A program made the position numbers and the translations under genes. Below, in pieces: positions 48,246 through 56,231 of a stretch of DNA of 64,000 nt. Where the stretch lies: positions 186,001 to 250,000 of the forward strand of contig JAPFBL010000035.1 of assembly GCA_026182355.1 (NCBI GenBank). The letters are read 5' to 3'. The notes beneath the pieces are model-generated. The model searched no databases, was not told the DNA's origin, and saw only the letters and a list, made by a program, of their open reading frames with translations. The first letter of the stretch is position 1. Each line of letters begins with the position of its first letter. This DNA comes from Hermatobates lingyangjiaoensis. Its lineage: Eukaryota; Arthropoda; Insecta; Hemiptera; Hermatobatidae.

Positions 48246-48533
48246 GAGTTTGTAAGCGTGTCTTTTTCTCTGTGTGTTGCTTTTCTTCGTTTTTGAGTTG
48301 ATTTGCGTCCAGTTTGGATCATTTTTTCAAATTTTGAGTGAGTGAGTGTGTGTCATAAAATTTCAAAAAAAAGAAATGCACTAAAAATCAACCTCTAAAC
48401 CATAGTAAAATATTCAAAGCTGGGATTACGATATTTCGATCTTTTAACTGGGCTTATCAGAGTCACACTATGAATGGAGTCGGACAACAGAATCCACATA
48501 TATAGAAGTCAAGGCCCGTATAGAAGGCTTCTC

Positions 48534-48539
48534 TCTCAC

Positions 48540-48585
<46 letters not shown>
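48534..48585. repeat. (CT)n microsatellite
   Basis: About 50 bases of CT followed directly by a short (AT)n; a second CT/AT compound tract lies at 48753-48815. Confidence 0.95.
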
Positions 48586-48609
<24 letters not shown>

Positions 48610-48701
48610 TACATGAAAAATTAATTATCAACAATAACACTTAATATAGAATATTAATTAAATAACCACAATGAAAAAAAATATATTGGATACAATGCTT
48701 T

Positions 48702-48727
48702 AAGGCCTTTCGTTATAACATCATCAG
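48702..48727 (-). ncRNA. Hammerhead-like motif, AGGCCT type
   Basis: Minus strand: CTGATGA, extra T, GTTATAAC (self-complementary, minimal stem II), GAAA, palindrome AGGCCT, U17. Stem I pairs 4 of 5 (GCTCT with AAAGC). It has the same sequence as the motif at 51790-51815. Confidence 0.55.
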
Positions 48728-48749
48728 AGAGCTAAATGGACTTTTACAT

Positions 48750-48815
<66 letters not shown>

Positions 48816-48818
<3 letters not shown>

Positions 48819-48954
48819 CATTAAAGATCTTGCCAACATTAAGTTTAGTATGTTTCCTACATACCTTTTCAAGGTTTCGAATGCTACCTTTCCATCTCTG
48901 TGGTACCATATAAATTAACTCACCGATTTTTTTATCTTTCATTGTATTTTTCAT
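48816..48954 (-). pseudogene. PLE ORF N-terminus (left-arm copy)
   Basis: Minus strand from ATG 48952-48954: MKNTMKDKKIGELIYM, then RNLEKVCRKHTKLNVGKIF. This is the lysine/leucine-rich N-terminal segment of Penelope ORFs, mirrored by 51121-51259. It breaks off at an (AT)n tract after KIFNEV. Confidence 0.7.
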
Positions 48955-48965
48955 ATTACATTTCC

Positions 48966-48996
48966 GACGTTTCGGTCTACGTTGACCATTTTCAAG
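48966..48996 (-). ncRNA. Hammerhead-like motif, ACGT type (left arm)
   Basis: Minus-strand mirror of 51079-51109: TCC, TTGAAAA (decayed 5' core), extra T, stem II GGTC/GACC, GAAA, ACGT, C17, GGA. Confidence 0.45.
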
Positions 48997-49198
48997 GATT
49001 CTATATACAAGGTTTTTTTAAACAATTCTAATAAATACTTATTTACAATGACAATTACCTCACTTCTATCAAACATAACTAATAATAAAATATTCTTTTA
49101 AAAAACACTACCTTAATAAACATGAGTAACAGGTTTGCTACAAAATTCCCTACATGAACATTTACACAACATTATTTAAATCACTATATAGTTATTTT

Positions 49199-50470
49199 TC
49201 ACGAATGTAACTTTAAAATTCTGGAAAAACAACAGGACTGATCATTAATGTTCGGCTTCTTTTCCTTTATGCATAATGATTCAATTATATGCAGCCTCGT
49301 GTGATTATTTTCTGCATATAATACTTCAATGTTGTCTTCCAGCATTTTTCTACTTAGCCTGCTTTTATGTATGTTCATTGTGTGTTCTTTCGGTCCTCCG
49401 GCTGCGAGATGCATCGTAAGTCTGCGTGAAAGTGTTGTCGTCGTAGAACCAATGTAGCTCGATTTTAGGAGCTCACAGTCTCCTATAGTGCAATTATATC
49501 TGTACACTACATTGGTTTTTTGTAGTTGTGTTTTTTGTTGTAGGTTGTTCCTAATTATCATATTTGCTGTGCAGGAACTCTTGTAGTAAATACTAATATT
49601 TAGCTTGTCTGCCGAGTTAACACATGTTGTATTTCTTTTAATTATGGCCTTCAAAATTCTTTCATCCTTTTTATATTCATTAGAAAATTGATTCTTATAA
49701 TACACCGTTTGTATTCTTCCTTCTTCACCCAGCTGATGCTCTTGATTATTGTTTGAATTTATATTCTTCATATATTTCCTTAAAATATTGTCGAAGTGTT
49801 GGTTACTATAACCATTGTTGACCAATACTTGTTTAATCCTTTCTACTGCTTGGTCGAAGAGAAGCCAGTCAGACGATGTCTTGAATGCTCTATGTATAAG
49901 TGCCTTAATTGTTCCATCTTTATATCTTTCTGGGCACTCACTTTGTGCATTTAAATAAACTCCTGCATGCGTTGGTTTAACATATACTGATGTTTCATAT
50001 TTCCTGTAATTCTGGTTTATTCTTACATCCAGAAAGTTGATATTATTGTTGACACTGAATTCCTTTGTGAATTTTAAAACTGATGCCTCTTCAAGTGCTT
50101 TTTTTAAACACTGAATTTCTTGTTCGTTATTCACCACTAAGAAGCAATCATCAACGTAACGGCAGTACACATGGGGCTTGACTATAGATTCTTGTGTTAA
50201 CACACTATTCTCTACATGGCACATGTAAAAGTTTGCAAATGTTACTCCAAGGGGAGAACCCATGGCAACGCCATCTATTTGATAATATAAGCTCCCATCA
50301 ATATGTGTAAAAGGATTTTTAGTTGTGCAACTACGAAGTGAACTTTCCAGAATTACTCTTGAAAAGGGAGGAGGGGTTAGAGTCGGATGTTCATATGCTA
50401 AATCACAAATAATTTCAATTTTGAAGGCCATAATTAAAAGAAATACAACATGTGTTAACTCGGCAGACAA
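49199..50470 (-). CDS. Penelope-like reverse transcriptase plus GIY-YIG endonuclease, 5'-truncated
   Basis: A 423-codon uninterrupted minus-strand frame. Residues 1-20 are read from the opposite-strand arm and are spurious; the PLE part starts at about residue 21. Motifs: DGVAMGSPLG (66-75), the RT catalytic YVDD (105-108) in YCRYVDDCF, NFLDVRIN (about 145-152), VYVKPTH (about 162-168). The C-terminal GIY-YIG domain follows: VVYRYNC (331-337), SSYIGST (347-353), Arg 359-360, His364, catalytic Glu407 (HIIESLC) and KKPNIN (414-419). The Cys pair C337/C342 fits the family. A full-length PLE ORF is roughly twice as long; the fingers and N-terminus are missing. RT copies the RNA and GIY-YIG nicks the target for target-primed reverse transcription. 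It is not complete, but unbroken, so young. Confidence 0.9.
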   Translation of the reverse strand: MSAELTHVVFLLIMAFKIEIICDLAYEHPTLTPPPFSRVILESSLRSCTTKNPFTHIDGSLYYQIDGVAMGSPLGVTFANFYMCHVENSVLTQESIVKPHVYCRYVDDCFLVVNNEQEIQCLKKALEEASVLKFTKEFSVNNNINFLDVRINQNYRKYETSVYVKPTHAGVYLNAQSECPERYKDGTIKALIHRAFKTSSDWLLFDQAVERIKQVLVNNGYSNQHFDNILRKYMKNINSNNNQEHQLGEEGRIQTVYYKNQFSNEYKKDERILKAIIKRNTTCVNSADKLNISIYYKSSCTANMIIRNNLQQKTQLQKTNVVYRYNCTIGDCELLKSSYIGSTTTTLSRRLTMHLAAGGPKEHTMNIHKSRLSRKMLEDNIEVLYAENNHTRLHIIESLCIKEKKPNINDQSCCFSRILKLHS

Positions 50471-50876
50471 GCTAAATATTAGTATTTACTACAAGAGTTC
50501 CTGCACAGCAAATATGATAATTAGGAACAACCTACAACAAAAAACACAACTACAAAAAACCAATGTAGTGTACAGATATAATTGCACTATAGGAGACTGT
50601 GAGCTCCTAAAATCGAGCTACATTGGTTCTACGACGACAACACTTTCACGCAGACTTACGATGCATCTCGCAGCCGGAGGACCGAAAGAACACACAATGA
50701 ACATACATAAAAGCAGGCTAAGTAGAAAAATGCTGGAAGACAACATTGAAGTATTATATGCAGAAAATAATCACACGAGGCTGCATATAATTGAATCATT
50801 ATGCATAAAGGAAAAGAAGCCGAACATTAATGATCAGTCCTGTTGTTTTTCCAGAATTTTAAAGTTACATTCGTGA
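50419..50876 (+). pseudogene. GIY-YIG endonuclease domain, inverted second copy
   Basis: From codon ILKAIIKRN (50419) to the stop at 50874-50876 this repeats the C-terminal 150 residues of the minus-strand ORF exactly, on the opposite strand. It includes VVYRYNC, YIGS, the catalytic Glu in IIESLC, and PNIN. The open frame extends upstream to 50325 only through antisense sequence of the RT, so the true copy has no start. Confidence 0.85.
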
Positions 50877-51059
50877 AAAATAACTATATAGTGATTTAAA
50901 TAATGTTGTGTAAATGTTCATGTAGGGAATTTTGTAGCAAACCTGTTACTCATGTTTATTAAGGTAGTGTTTTTTAAAAGAATATTTTATTATTAGTTAT
51001 GTTTGATAGAAGTGAGGTAATTGTCATTGTAAATAAGTATTTATTAGAATTGTTTAAAA

Positions 51060-51120
51060 AAACCTTGTATATAGAATCCTTGAAAATGGTCAACGTAGAC
51101 CGAAACGTCGGAAATGTAAT
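51060..51120 (+). promoter_or_regulatory. TATA-like box and leader before PLE ORF
   Basis: TTGTATATAGAA at 51065-51076 lies 8-12 bases upstream of the hammerhead-like motif and 45-50 bases upstream of ATG 51121. A TATA box that close to the ribozyme motif would place the transcript start inside or just after it; an internal initiation site is equally possible. Mirrored at 48955-49015. Confidence 0.35.
51079..51109 (+). ncRNA. Hammerhead-like motif, ACGT type, immediately 5' of a PLE ORF
   Basis: TCC, TTGAAAA (C3 and G8 substituted), extra T, stem II GGTC/GACC, GAAA, palindrome ACGT, C17, GGA (stem I TCC/GGA, 3 bp). It ends 11 bases before ATG 51121. The fold is fully kept although two core bases are not consensus, so cleavage is questionable. 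Confidence 0.5.
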
Positions 51121-51292
51121 ATGAAAAATACAATGAAAGATAAAAAAATCGGTGAGTTAATTTATATGGTACCACAGAGATGGAAAGGTAGCATTCGAAA
51201 CCTTGAAAAGGTATGTAGGAAACATACTAAACTTAATGTTGGCAAGATCTTTAATGAGGTATGTTTAAAAGAAGGTCTGCTCCCAAAGTATA

Positions 51293-51300
<8 letters not shown>
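51121..51300 (+). pseudogene. PLE ORF N-terminus (right-arm copy)
   Basis: From ATG 51121: MKNTMKDKKIGELIYM, VPQRWKGS, RNLEKVCRKHTKLNVGKIF, NEVCLKEGLLPKYT, then an (AT)n tract. The LEK...CLKEGLLPK block is the conserved N-terminal signature of Penelope ORFs. It runs about 45 bp further than the left arm before hitting the microsatellite. Confidence 0.75.

Positions 51301-51341
<41 letters not shown>
51297..51341. repeat. (AT)n microsatellite
   Basis: About 44 bases of TA separating the PLE N-terminus from the next foldback. Confidence 0.95.
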
Positions 51342-51343
<2 letters not shown>

Positions 51344-51400
51344 TATGTTTTGTTATTGAAGGCTAGGTCAAATAAAAGAAAATTATCTCCTTCCTAGGCC

Positions 51401-51432
51401 GACGTTTCGATGTATTTTTACATCATCTTCAG
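51401..51432 (-). ncRNA. Hammerhead-like motif, ACGT type
   Basis: Minus strand: GCC, CTGAAGA, extra T, stem II GATGTA-AAAA-TACATC, GAAA, palindrome ACGT, C17, GGC. Stem I GCC/GGC is extended beyond a 1-base bulge (TA/TA). All 11 conserved core bases are consensus: the clearest candidate in the window together with 51551-51582. Confidence 0.65.
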
Positions 51433-51550
51433 GGCTAAAATTAGAGTAAGAACTATAATACATTTACCAAAACAATCTACAACTCACATAGAGAACTAAC
51501 ACAAAGATTGTTTTGGTAAATGTATTATAGTTCTTACTCTAATTTTAGCC

Positions 51551-51582
51551 CTGAAGATGATGTACAAATACATCGAAACGTC
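51551..51582 (+). ncRNA. Hammerhead-like motif, ACGT type
   Basis: Plus-strand partner of 51401-51432: GCC, CTGAAGA, extra T, GATGTA-CAAA-TACATC, GAAA, ACGT, C17, GGC. The stem II loop differs by one base from the partner. Confidence 0.65.
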
Positions 51583-51689
51583 GGCCTAGGAAGGAGTTTA
51601 TTTTCTTTTATTTGACCTAGCCCTCAATAACAAAACATAGAATAGAATAGAAGAGGTCAAGAACAATTTTTGGAGTTTATATATATATA

Positions 51690-51935
51690 TATATATATGC
51701 ATGAAAAATTAATTACCAACAATAACACTTGATATAGAATATTAATTAAATAACCTCAATGAAAAAAAATGTATTGGATACAATGCTTTAAGGCCTTTCG
51801 TTATAACATCATCAGAGAGCTAAATGAACTTTTTCATTTAGTTCTCTGATGATGTTATAACAAAAGGCCTTAAAGCATTGTATCCAATACATATTTTTTT
51901 CATTGTGGTAATTTAATTCATATTTATATAAATAC
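51690..51935. repeat. Foldback PLE terminal fragment (AGGCCT family)
   Basis: CATGAAAAATTAATTA...AACCTCAATGAAAAAAA...CTAAATGAAC meets its reverse complement at about 51835. Left motif 51790-51815 (minus) and right motif 51846-51871 (plus, with GAAA changed to AAAA). The same left arm occurs at 48610-48740. An (AT)n tract lies before it. Confidence 0.8.
51790..51815 (-). ncRNA. Hammerhead-like motif, AGGCCT type
   Basis: Minus strand: CTGATGA, extra T, GTTATAAC, GAAA, AGGCCT, U17. Core intact; stem II is minimal, so it too may form only between two molecules. Confidence 0.5.
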
Positions 51936-52592
51936 TATTTTTCTTTTTTATCCAGGAACTAAATAACACACTTATTTGGTTCCAAATTTTAAAGAATCGA
52001 AAAACATTCGATTATTTATATATATATATTTTTCTATGGGTTGTCCGGGGAAAGGAATATGATTCGATGCGATGTTGACCAATGGGAGTAGAGTTACAGG
52101 TCCAAGCGTAAGGTCCCAGTTGCCCGCTGCTCAGCAAAAAGCCTTTGCGTTCTGCCAATAGGTATAGAGGTTGCACAGTCCCTCTGTGTTAAATGATGTT
52201 TGGCAGAAAACATTAGCCTCACTTTACAGTGAACTCCTGTTCCCTTTCTATTTTTGATTTTTGTGGTGGTTGGGTGTTGTTGTTGTTTACTATTTTCTGT
52301 TACGGATATTGCTGGATATTTAAATGATACTCTCGGTTGTTTACTGCGAAAAGCCGCCTTCATCTTCATGCCAACAGGGGTAGAGGTTGCACAGTCCCTC
52401 TTGATTATTAAGAGATGTTGACACTGGAATCCAACTTCTTCTCGTAGAAACATCTTCAAGTTGTAGGTTTTGTATATTGTTCTCTTCGGTTTCTTATGTT
52501 CATGTTTTTTCTTCAGTTGAATGTTATTGCTGCTATTGATGGGTGGCTGGTAGGTGATGAAAAGTTCTGCACTGTTGACCTGGTGGTGGTAT

Positions 52593-52633
52593 TTGCGACA
52601 TGTTTCAACCATTCTCTGGTTATCTTCAGGCAA
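52593..52633 (-). ncRNA. Hammerhead-like motif, ACATGT type, array unit 1
   Basis: Minus strand: TTGC, CTGAAGA, extra T, stem II AACCA-GAGAA-TGGTT, GAAA, palindrome ACATGT, C17, GCAA. Stem I is a perfect 4 bp, stem II 5 bp, and all core bases are consensus. Confidence 0.65.
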
Positions 52634-52650
52634 GGAAATGGCCCAGACGT

Positions 52651-52667
52651 TGGTCCTTATATACAGT
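52651..52667 (-). promoter_or_regulatory. TATA-like box, array unit 1
   Basis: Minus-strand TGTATATAAGGACCA, about 20-33 bases upstream of the hammerhead-like motif, with ATTGGTC (inverted CCAAT) about 65 bases further upstream at 52716. Repeated at about 53288-53304, 53901-53917 and 54513-54529. Confidence 0.4.
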
Positions 52668-53229
52668 TTTCTATGGGTTGTCCGGGGAAAGGAATATGAT
52701 TCGATGCGATGTTGACCAATGGGAGTAGAGTTACAGGTCCAAGCGTAAGGTCCCAGTTGCCCGCTGCTCAGCAAAAAGCCTTTGCGTTCTGCCAATAGGT
52801 ATAGAGGTTGCACAGTCCCTCTGTGTTAAATGATGTTTGGCAGAAAACATTAGCCTCACTTTACAGTGAACTCCTGTTCCCTTTCTATTTTTGATTTTTG
52901 TGGTGGTTGGGTGTTGTTGTTGTTTACTATTTTCTGTTACGGATATTGCTGGATATTTAAATCATACTCTCGGTTGTTTACTGCGAAAAGCCGCCTTCAT
53001 CTTCATGCCAACAGGGGTAGAGGTTGCACAGTCCCTCTTGATTATTAAGAGATGTTGACACTGGAATCCAACTTCTTCTCGTAGAAACATCTTCAAGTTG
53101 TAGGTTTTGTATATTGTTCTCTTCGGTTTCTTATGTTCATGTTTTTTCTTCAGTTGAATGTTATTGCTGCTATTGATGGGTGGCTGGTAGGTGATGAAAA
53201 GTTCTGCACTGTTGACCTGGTGGTGGTAT

Positions 53230-53270
53230 TTGCGACATGTTTCAACCATTCTCTGGTTATCTTCAGGCAA
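53230..53270 (-). ncRNA. Hammerhead-like motif, ACATGT type, array unit 2
   Basis: Identical to the motif at 52593-52633; 637 bases away. Confidence 0.65.
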
Positions 53271-53842
53271 GGAAATGGCCCAGACGTTGGTCCTTATATA
53301 CAGTTTTCTATGGGTTGTCCGGGGAAAGGAATATGATTCGATGCGATGTTGACCAATGGGAGTAGAGTTACAGGTCCAAGCGTAAGGTCCCAGTTGCCCG
53401 CTGCTCAGCAAAAAGCCTTTGCGTTCTGCCAATAGGTATAGAGGTTGCACAGTCCCTCTGTGTTAAATGATGTTTGGCAGAAAACATTAGCCTCACTTTA
53501 CAGTGAACTCCTGTTCCCTTTCTATTTTTGATTTTTGTGGTGGTTGGGTGTTGTTGTTGTTTACTATTTTCTGTTACGGATATTGCTGGATATTTAAATG
53601 ATACTCTCGGTTGTTTACTGCAAAAAGCCGCCTTCATCTTCATGCCAACAGGGGTAGAGGTTGCACAGTCCCTCTTGATTATTAAGAGATGTTGACACTG
53701 GAATCCAACTTCTTCTCGTAGAAATATTGTTCTCTTCGGTTTCTTATGTTCATGTTTTTTCTTCAGTTGAATGTTATTGCTGCTATTGATGGGTGGCTGG
53801 TAGGTGATGAAAAGTTCTGCACTGTTGACCTGGTGGTGGTAT

Positions 53843-53883
53843 TTGCGACATGTTTCAACCATTCTCTGGTTATCTTCAGGCAA
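53843..53883 (-). ncRNA. Hammerhead-like motif, ACATGT type, array unit 3
   Basis: Identical to the previous copies; 613 bases from unit 2. Confidence 0.65.
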
Positions 53884-54454
53884 GGAAATGGCCCAGACGT
53901 TGGTCCTTATATACAGTTTTCTATGGGTTGTCCGGGAAAGGAATATGATTCGATGCGATGTTGACCAATGGGAGTAGAGTTACAGGTCCAAGCGTAAGGT
54001 CCCAGTTGCCCGCTGCTCAGCAAAAAGCCTTTGCGTTCTGCCAATAGGTATAGAGGTTGCACAGTCCCTCTGTGTTAAATGATGTTTGGCAGAAAACATT
54101 AGCCTCACTTTACAGTGAACTCCTGTTCCCTTTCTATTTTTGATTTTTGTGGTGGTTGGGTGTTGTTGTTGTTTACTATTTTCTGTTACGGATATTGCTG
54201 GATATTTAAATGATACTCTCGGTTGTTTACTGCGAAAAGCCGCCTTCATCTTCATGCCAACAGGGGTAGAGGTTGCACAGTCCCTCTTGATTATTAAGAG
54301 ATGTTGACACTGGAATCCAACTTCTTCTCGTAGAAATATTGTTCTCTTCGGTTTCTTATGTTCATGTTTTTTCTTTAGTTGAATGTTATTGCTGCTATTG
54401 ATGGGTGGCTGGTAGGTGATGAAAAGTTCTGCACTGTTGACCTGGTGGTGGTAT

Positions 54455-54495
54455 TTGCGACATGTTTCAACCATTCTCTGGTTATCTTCAGGCAA
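54455..54495 (-). ncRNA. Hammerhead-like motif, ACATGT type, array unit 4
   Basis: Identical to the previous copies; 612 bases from unit 3. The last, partial unit has none. Confidence 0.65.
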
Positions 54496-54877
54496 GGAAA
54501 TGGCCCAGACGTTGGTCCTTATATACAGTTTTCTATGGGTTGTCCGGGGAAAGGAATATGATTCGATGCGATGTTGACCAATGGGAGTAGAGTTACAGGT
54601 CCAAGCGTAAGGTCCCAGTTGCCCGCTGCTCAGCAAAAAGCCTTTGCGTTCTGCCAATAGGTATAGAGGTTGCACAGTCCCTCTGTGTTAAATGATGTTT
54701 GGCAGAAAACATTAGCCTCACTTTACAGTGAACTCCTGTTCCCTTTCTATTTTTGATTTTTGTGGTGGTTGGGTGTTGTTGTTGTTTACTATTTTCTGTT
54801 ACGGATATTGCTGGATATTTAAATGATACTCTCGGTTGTTTACTGCGAAAAGCCGCCTTCATCTTCATGCCAACAGG

Positions 54878-55380
54878 CCAACTTCATCACCTACCAGCCA
54901 CCCATCAATAGCAGCAATAACATTCAACTGAAGAAAAAACATGAACATAAGAAACCGAAGAGAACAATATACAAAACCTACAACTTGAAGATGTTTCTAC
55001 GAGAAGAAGTTGGATTCCAGTGTCAACATCTCTTAATAATCAAGAGGGACTGTGCAACCTCTACCCCTGTTGGCATGAAGATGAAGGCGGCTTTTCGCAG
55101 TAAACAACCGAGAGTATCATTTAAATATCCAGCAATATCCGTAACAGAAAATAGTAAACAACAACAACACCCAACCACCACAAAAATCAAAAATAGAAAG
55201 GGAACAGGAGTTCACTGTAAAGTGAGGCTAATGTTTTCTGCCAAACATCATTTAACACAGAGGGACTGTGCAACCTCTATACCTATTGGCAGAACGCAAA
55301 GGCTTTTTGCTGAGCAGCGGGCAACTGGGACCTTACGCTTGGACCTGTAACTCTACTCCCATTGGTCAACATCGCATCGA

Positions 55381-55384
<4 letters not shown>
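54878..55384 (+). repeat. Inverted partial unit closing the array
   Basis: Opposite-orientation copy of one unit body, from ccaacttcatcacctacc to ggtcaacatcgcatcgaatc. It starts just after where the hammerhead-like motif would be and ends at an (AT)n tract. It has the 24-bp segment missing from units 3 and 4, so it descends from the longer unit type. The array with its inverted end resembles the head-to-head PLE arrangement at 48816-51259. Confidence 0.9.

Positions 55385-55434
<50 letters not shown>
55385..55434. repeat. (AT)n microsatellite
   Basis: About 50 bases of TA directly at the end of the array. Confidence 0.95.
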
Positions 55435-55437
<3 letters not shown>

Positions 55438-55477
55438 GTCAAGGATATTACCACCAGTAAATTAAAGAAATGAAACC

Positions 55478-55521
55478 AGTTCTTAAGTGCTTTCGAGTGT
55501 TACACCGTTTTCAGAAGAACT
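55478..55521 (-). ncRNA. Hammerhead-like motif, long stem I (AGCACT type)
   Basis: Minus strand: AGTTCTT, CTGAAAA (G8 changed to A), extra C, GGTGTAACACTC, GAAA, AGCACT, U17, AAGAACT. Stem I is a perfect 7 bp, the longest here. The stem III palindrome has one C-A mismatch. Confidence 0.5.
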
Positions 55522-55529
55522 AAGGGAGC

Positions 55530-56230
55530 AGGAAGTATGAGTTAGCGATGTAAAATATGACCCAAATATTAAAATTACTAAAGAAGACAAATTTGTGACA
55601 ATTGAACTATTGAATAAAAGTGGAGAAACTACTTCATGACTATGATGTTATGAACAGTCGACAAAGAACCCCTTATAAAATATACACAATAGTTTAAGCA
55701 AAAACAAGTTAACTTTAAAAAATAATAAAGAATTAAAACCAGGTTTTGATTTAAAATCCTCTGCTTTACTTATATGTGTGGGGTTATCCCCCCCTAAAAA
55801 AAGAGGAAAACCTATTAGACCCATTGTTACTTCCATAGGGTCAGTCAACTACTAACTTTCCAAATAGTTGGTTTGCATATTAACACCCTTATTTGCTTCC
55901 AAATTTTCAATTCATAGTTCAAGAAGAATATTGACCTCATTAATAAATGAAATATTGTAGTTTTATTATCTTTGATGATATCTCTTTTCACTAATATTCC
56001 TGACTATAATTTACTGAAGTTTTTTAGATTAAGGAACCAAGAAGTAGGAGGTTCAATTTACCCATCTCATTCCTACTCTTGTCGGCCTTATCAAACTTAG
56101 TCGATAAGGTAAAATTTGTTTTAAATTGTTGTTCTTCTTTTAATAGTACTCGTAATTACAAAGAAAAGTTCGGACTTGACATGAGAAGTTGTCTTTCTTC
56201 TTACTGTATATTATATTTATATTATACTGT
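55530..56230. other. AT-rich sequence without a recognisable gene
   Basis: No coding or RNA features recognised. Confidence 0.5.
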
Positions 56231-56231
56231 A

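Larger units (their letters stand above)
46992..48255. repeat. Long foldback: two arms of about 615 bp around a 28-bp loop (AATT-family PLE end)
   Basis: Left arm about 46992-47600 and right arm about 47630-48255 are reverse complements with a few indels, including a long A/T-only simple-sequence part (47335-47470 and 47755-47930). Next to the loop both arms carry TLRASE-AHIW-L codons, shared with 63603-63515 and so from the 3' end of a PLE ORF. The outer ends are AATT-family hammerhead-like motifs. An (AT)n tract precedes the left arm. The antisense frames of 152 and 88 codons mirror one another and are not called as genes. Confidence 0.85.
48816..51259. mobile_element. Penelope-like element inside an 840-bp inverted repeat
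   Basis: Left arm 48816-49658 and right arm 50419-51259 are almost identical reverse complements. The 760-bp middle (49659-50418) holds the reverse transcriptase palm and thumb on the minus strand. Each arm carries, reading outward, the GIY-YIG nuclease, the stop codon, a 245-bp spacer with a TATA-like box and hammerhead-like motif, and the first codons of a new PLE ORF, which is cut off at an (AT)n tract. The spacer is thus the pseudo-LTR joining two tandem copies. The near identity of the arms suggests a recent insertion. Confidence 0.9.
51342..51641. repeat. Foldback PLE terminal fragment (ACGT family)
   Basis: Arms 51342-51477 and 51503-51641 are near-perfect reverse complements around a 25-base loop (acaactcacatagagaac...). 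Each arm holds a complete hammerhead-like motif. Confidence 0.9.
52034..54877 (-). repeat. Tandem array of about 637-bp units with promoter-like and hammerhead-like elements
   Basis: The landmark CTATGGGTTGTCCGG starts at 52034, 52671, 53308, 53921 and 54533, giving unit lengths of 637, 637, 613 and 612 bp and a final partial unit of 345 bp. Units are nearly identical; the short ones share a deletion of about 24 bp (catcttcaagttgtag...), so one arose by duplication of the other. Reading the minus strand, each full unit has an ATTGGTC (inverted CCAAT), a TATATAAGG box, a hammerhead-like motif about 33 bases on, then a 470-bp body with two copies of agggactgtgcaacctcta. A basic frame of up to 239 codons runs through but repeats itself out of phase. 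The motif family ties it to PLE/retrozyme-type repeats. Confidence 0.9.

Noticed and set aside
52094..54675. Repeated 160-239-codon minus-strand frames in the tandem array
   Set aside because: Unit lengths of 637 and 613 are not multiples of three, so the frame changes at each unit. I treat the unit as a repeat and keep the peptide only as a speculative finding.
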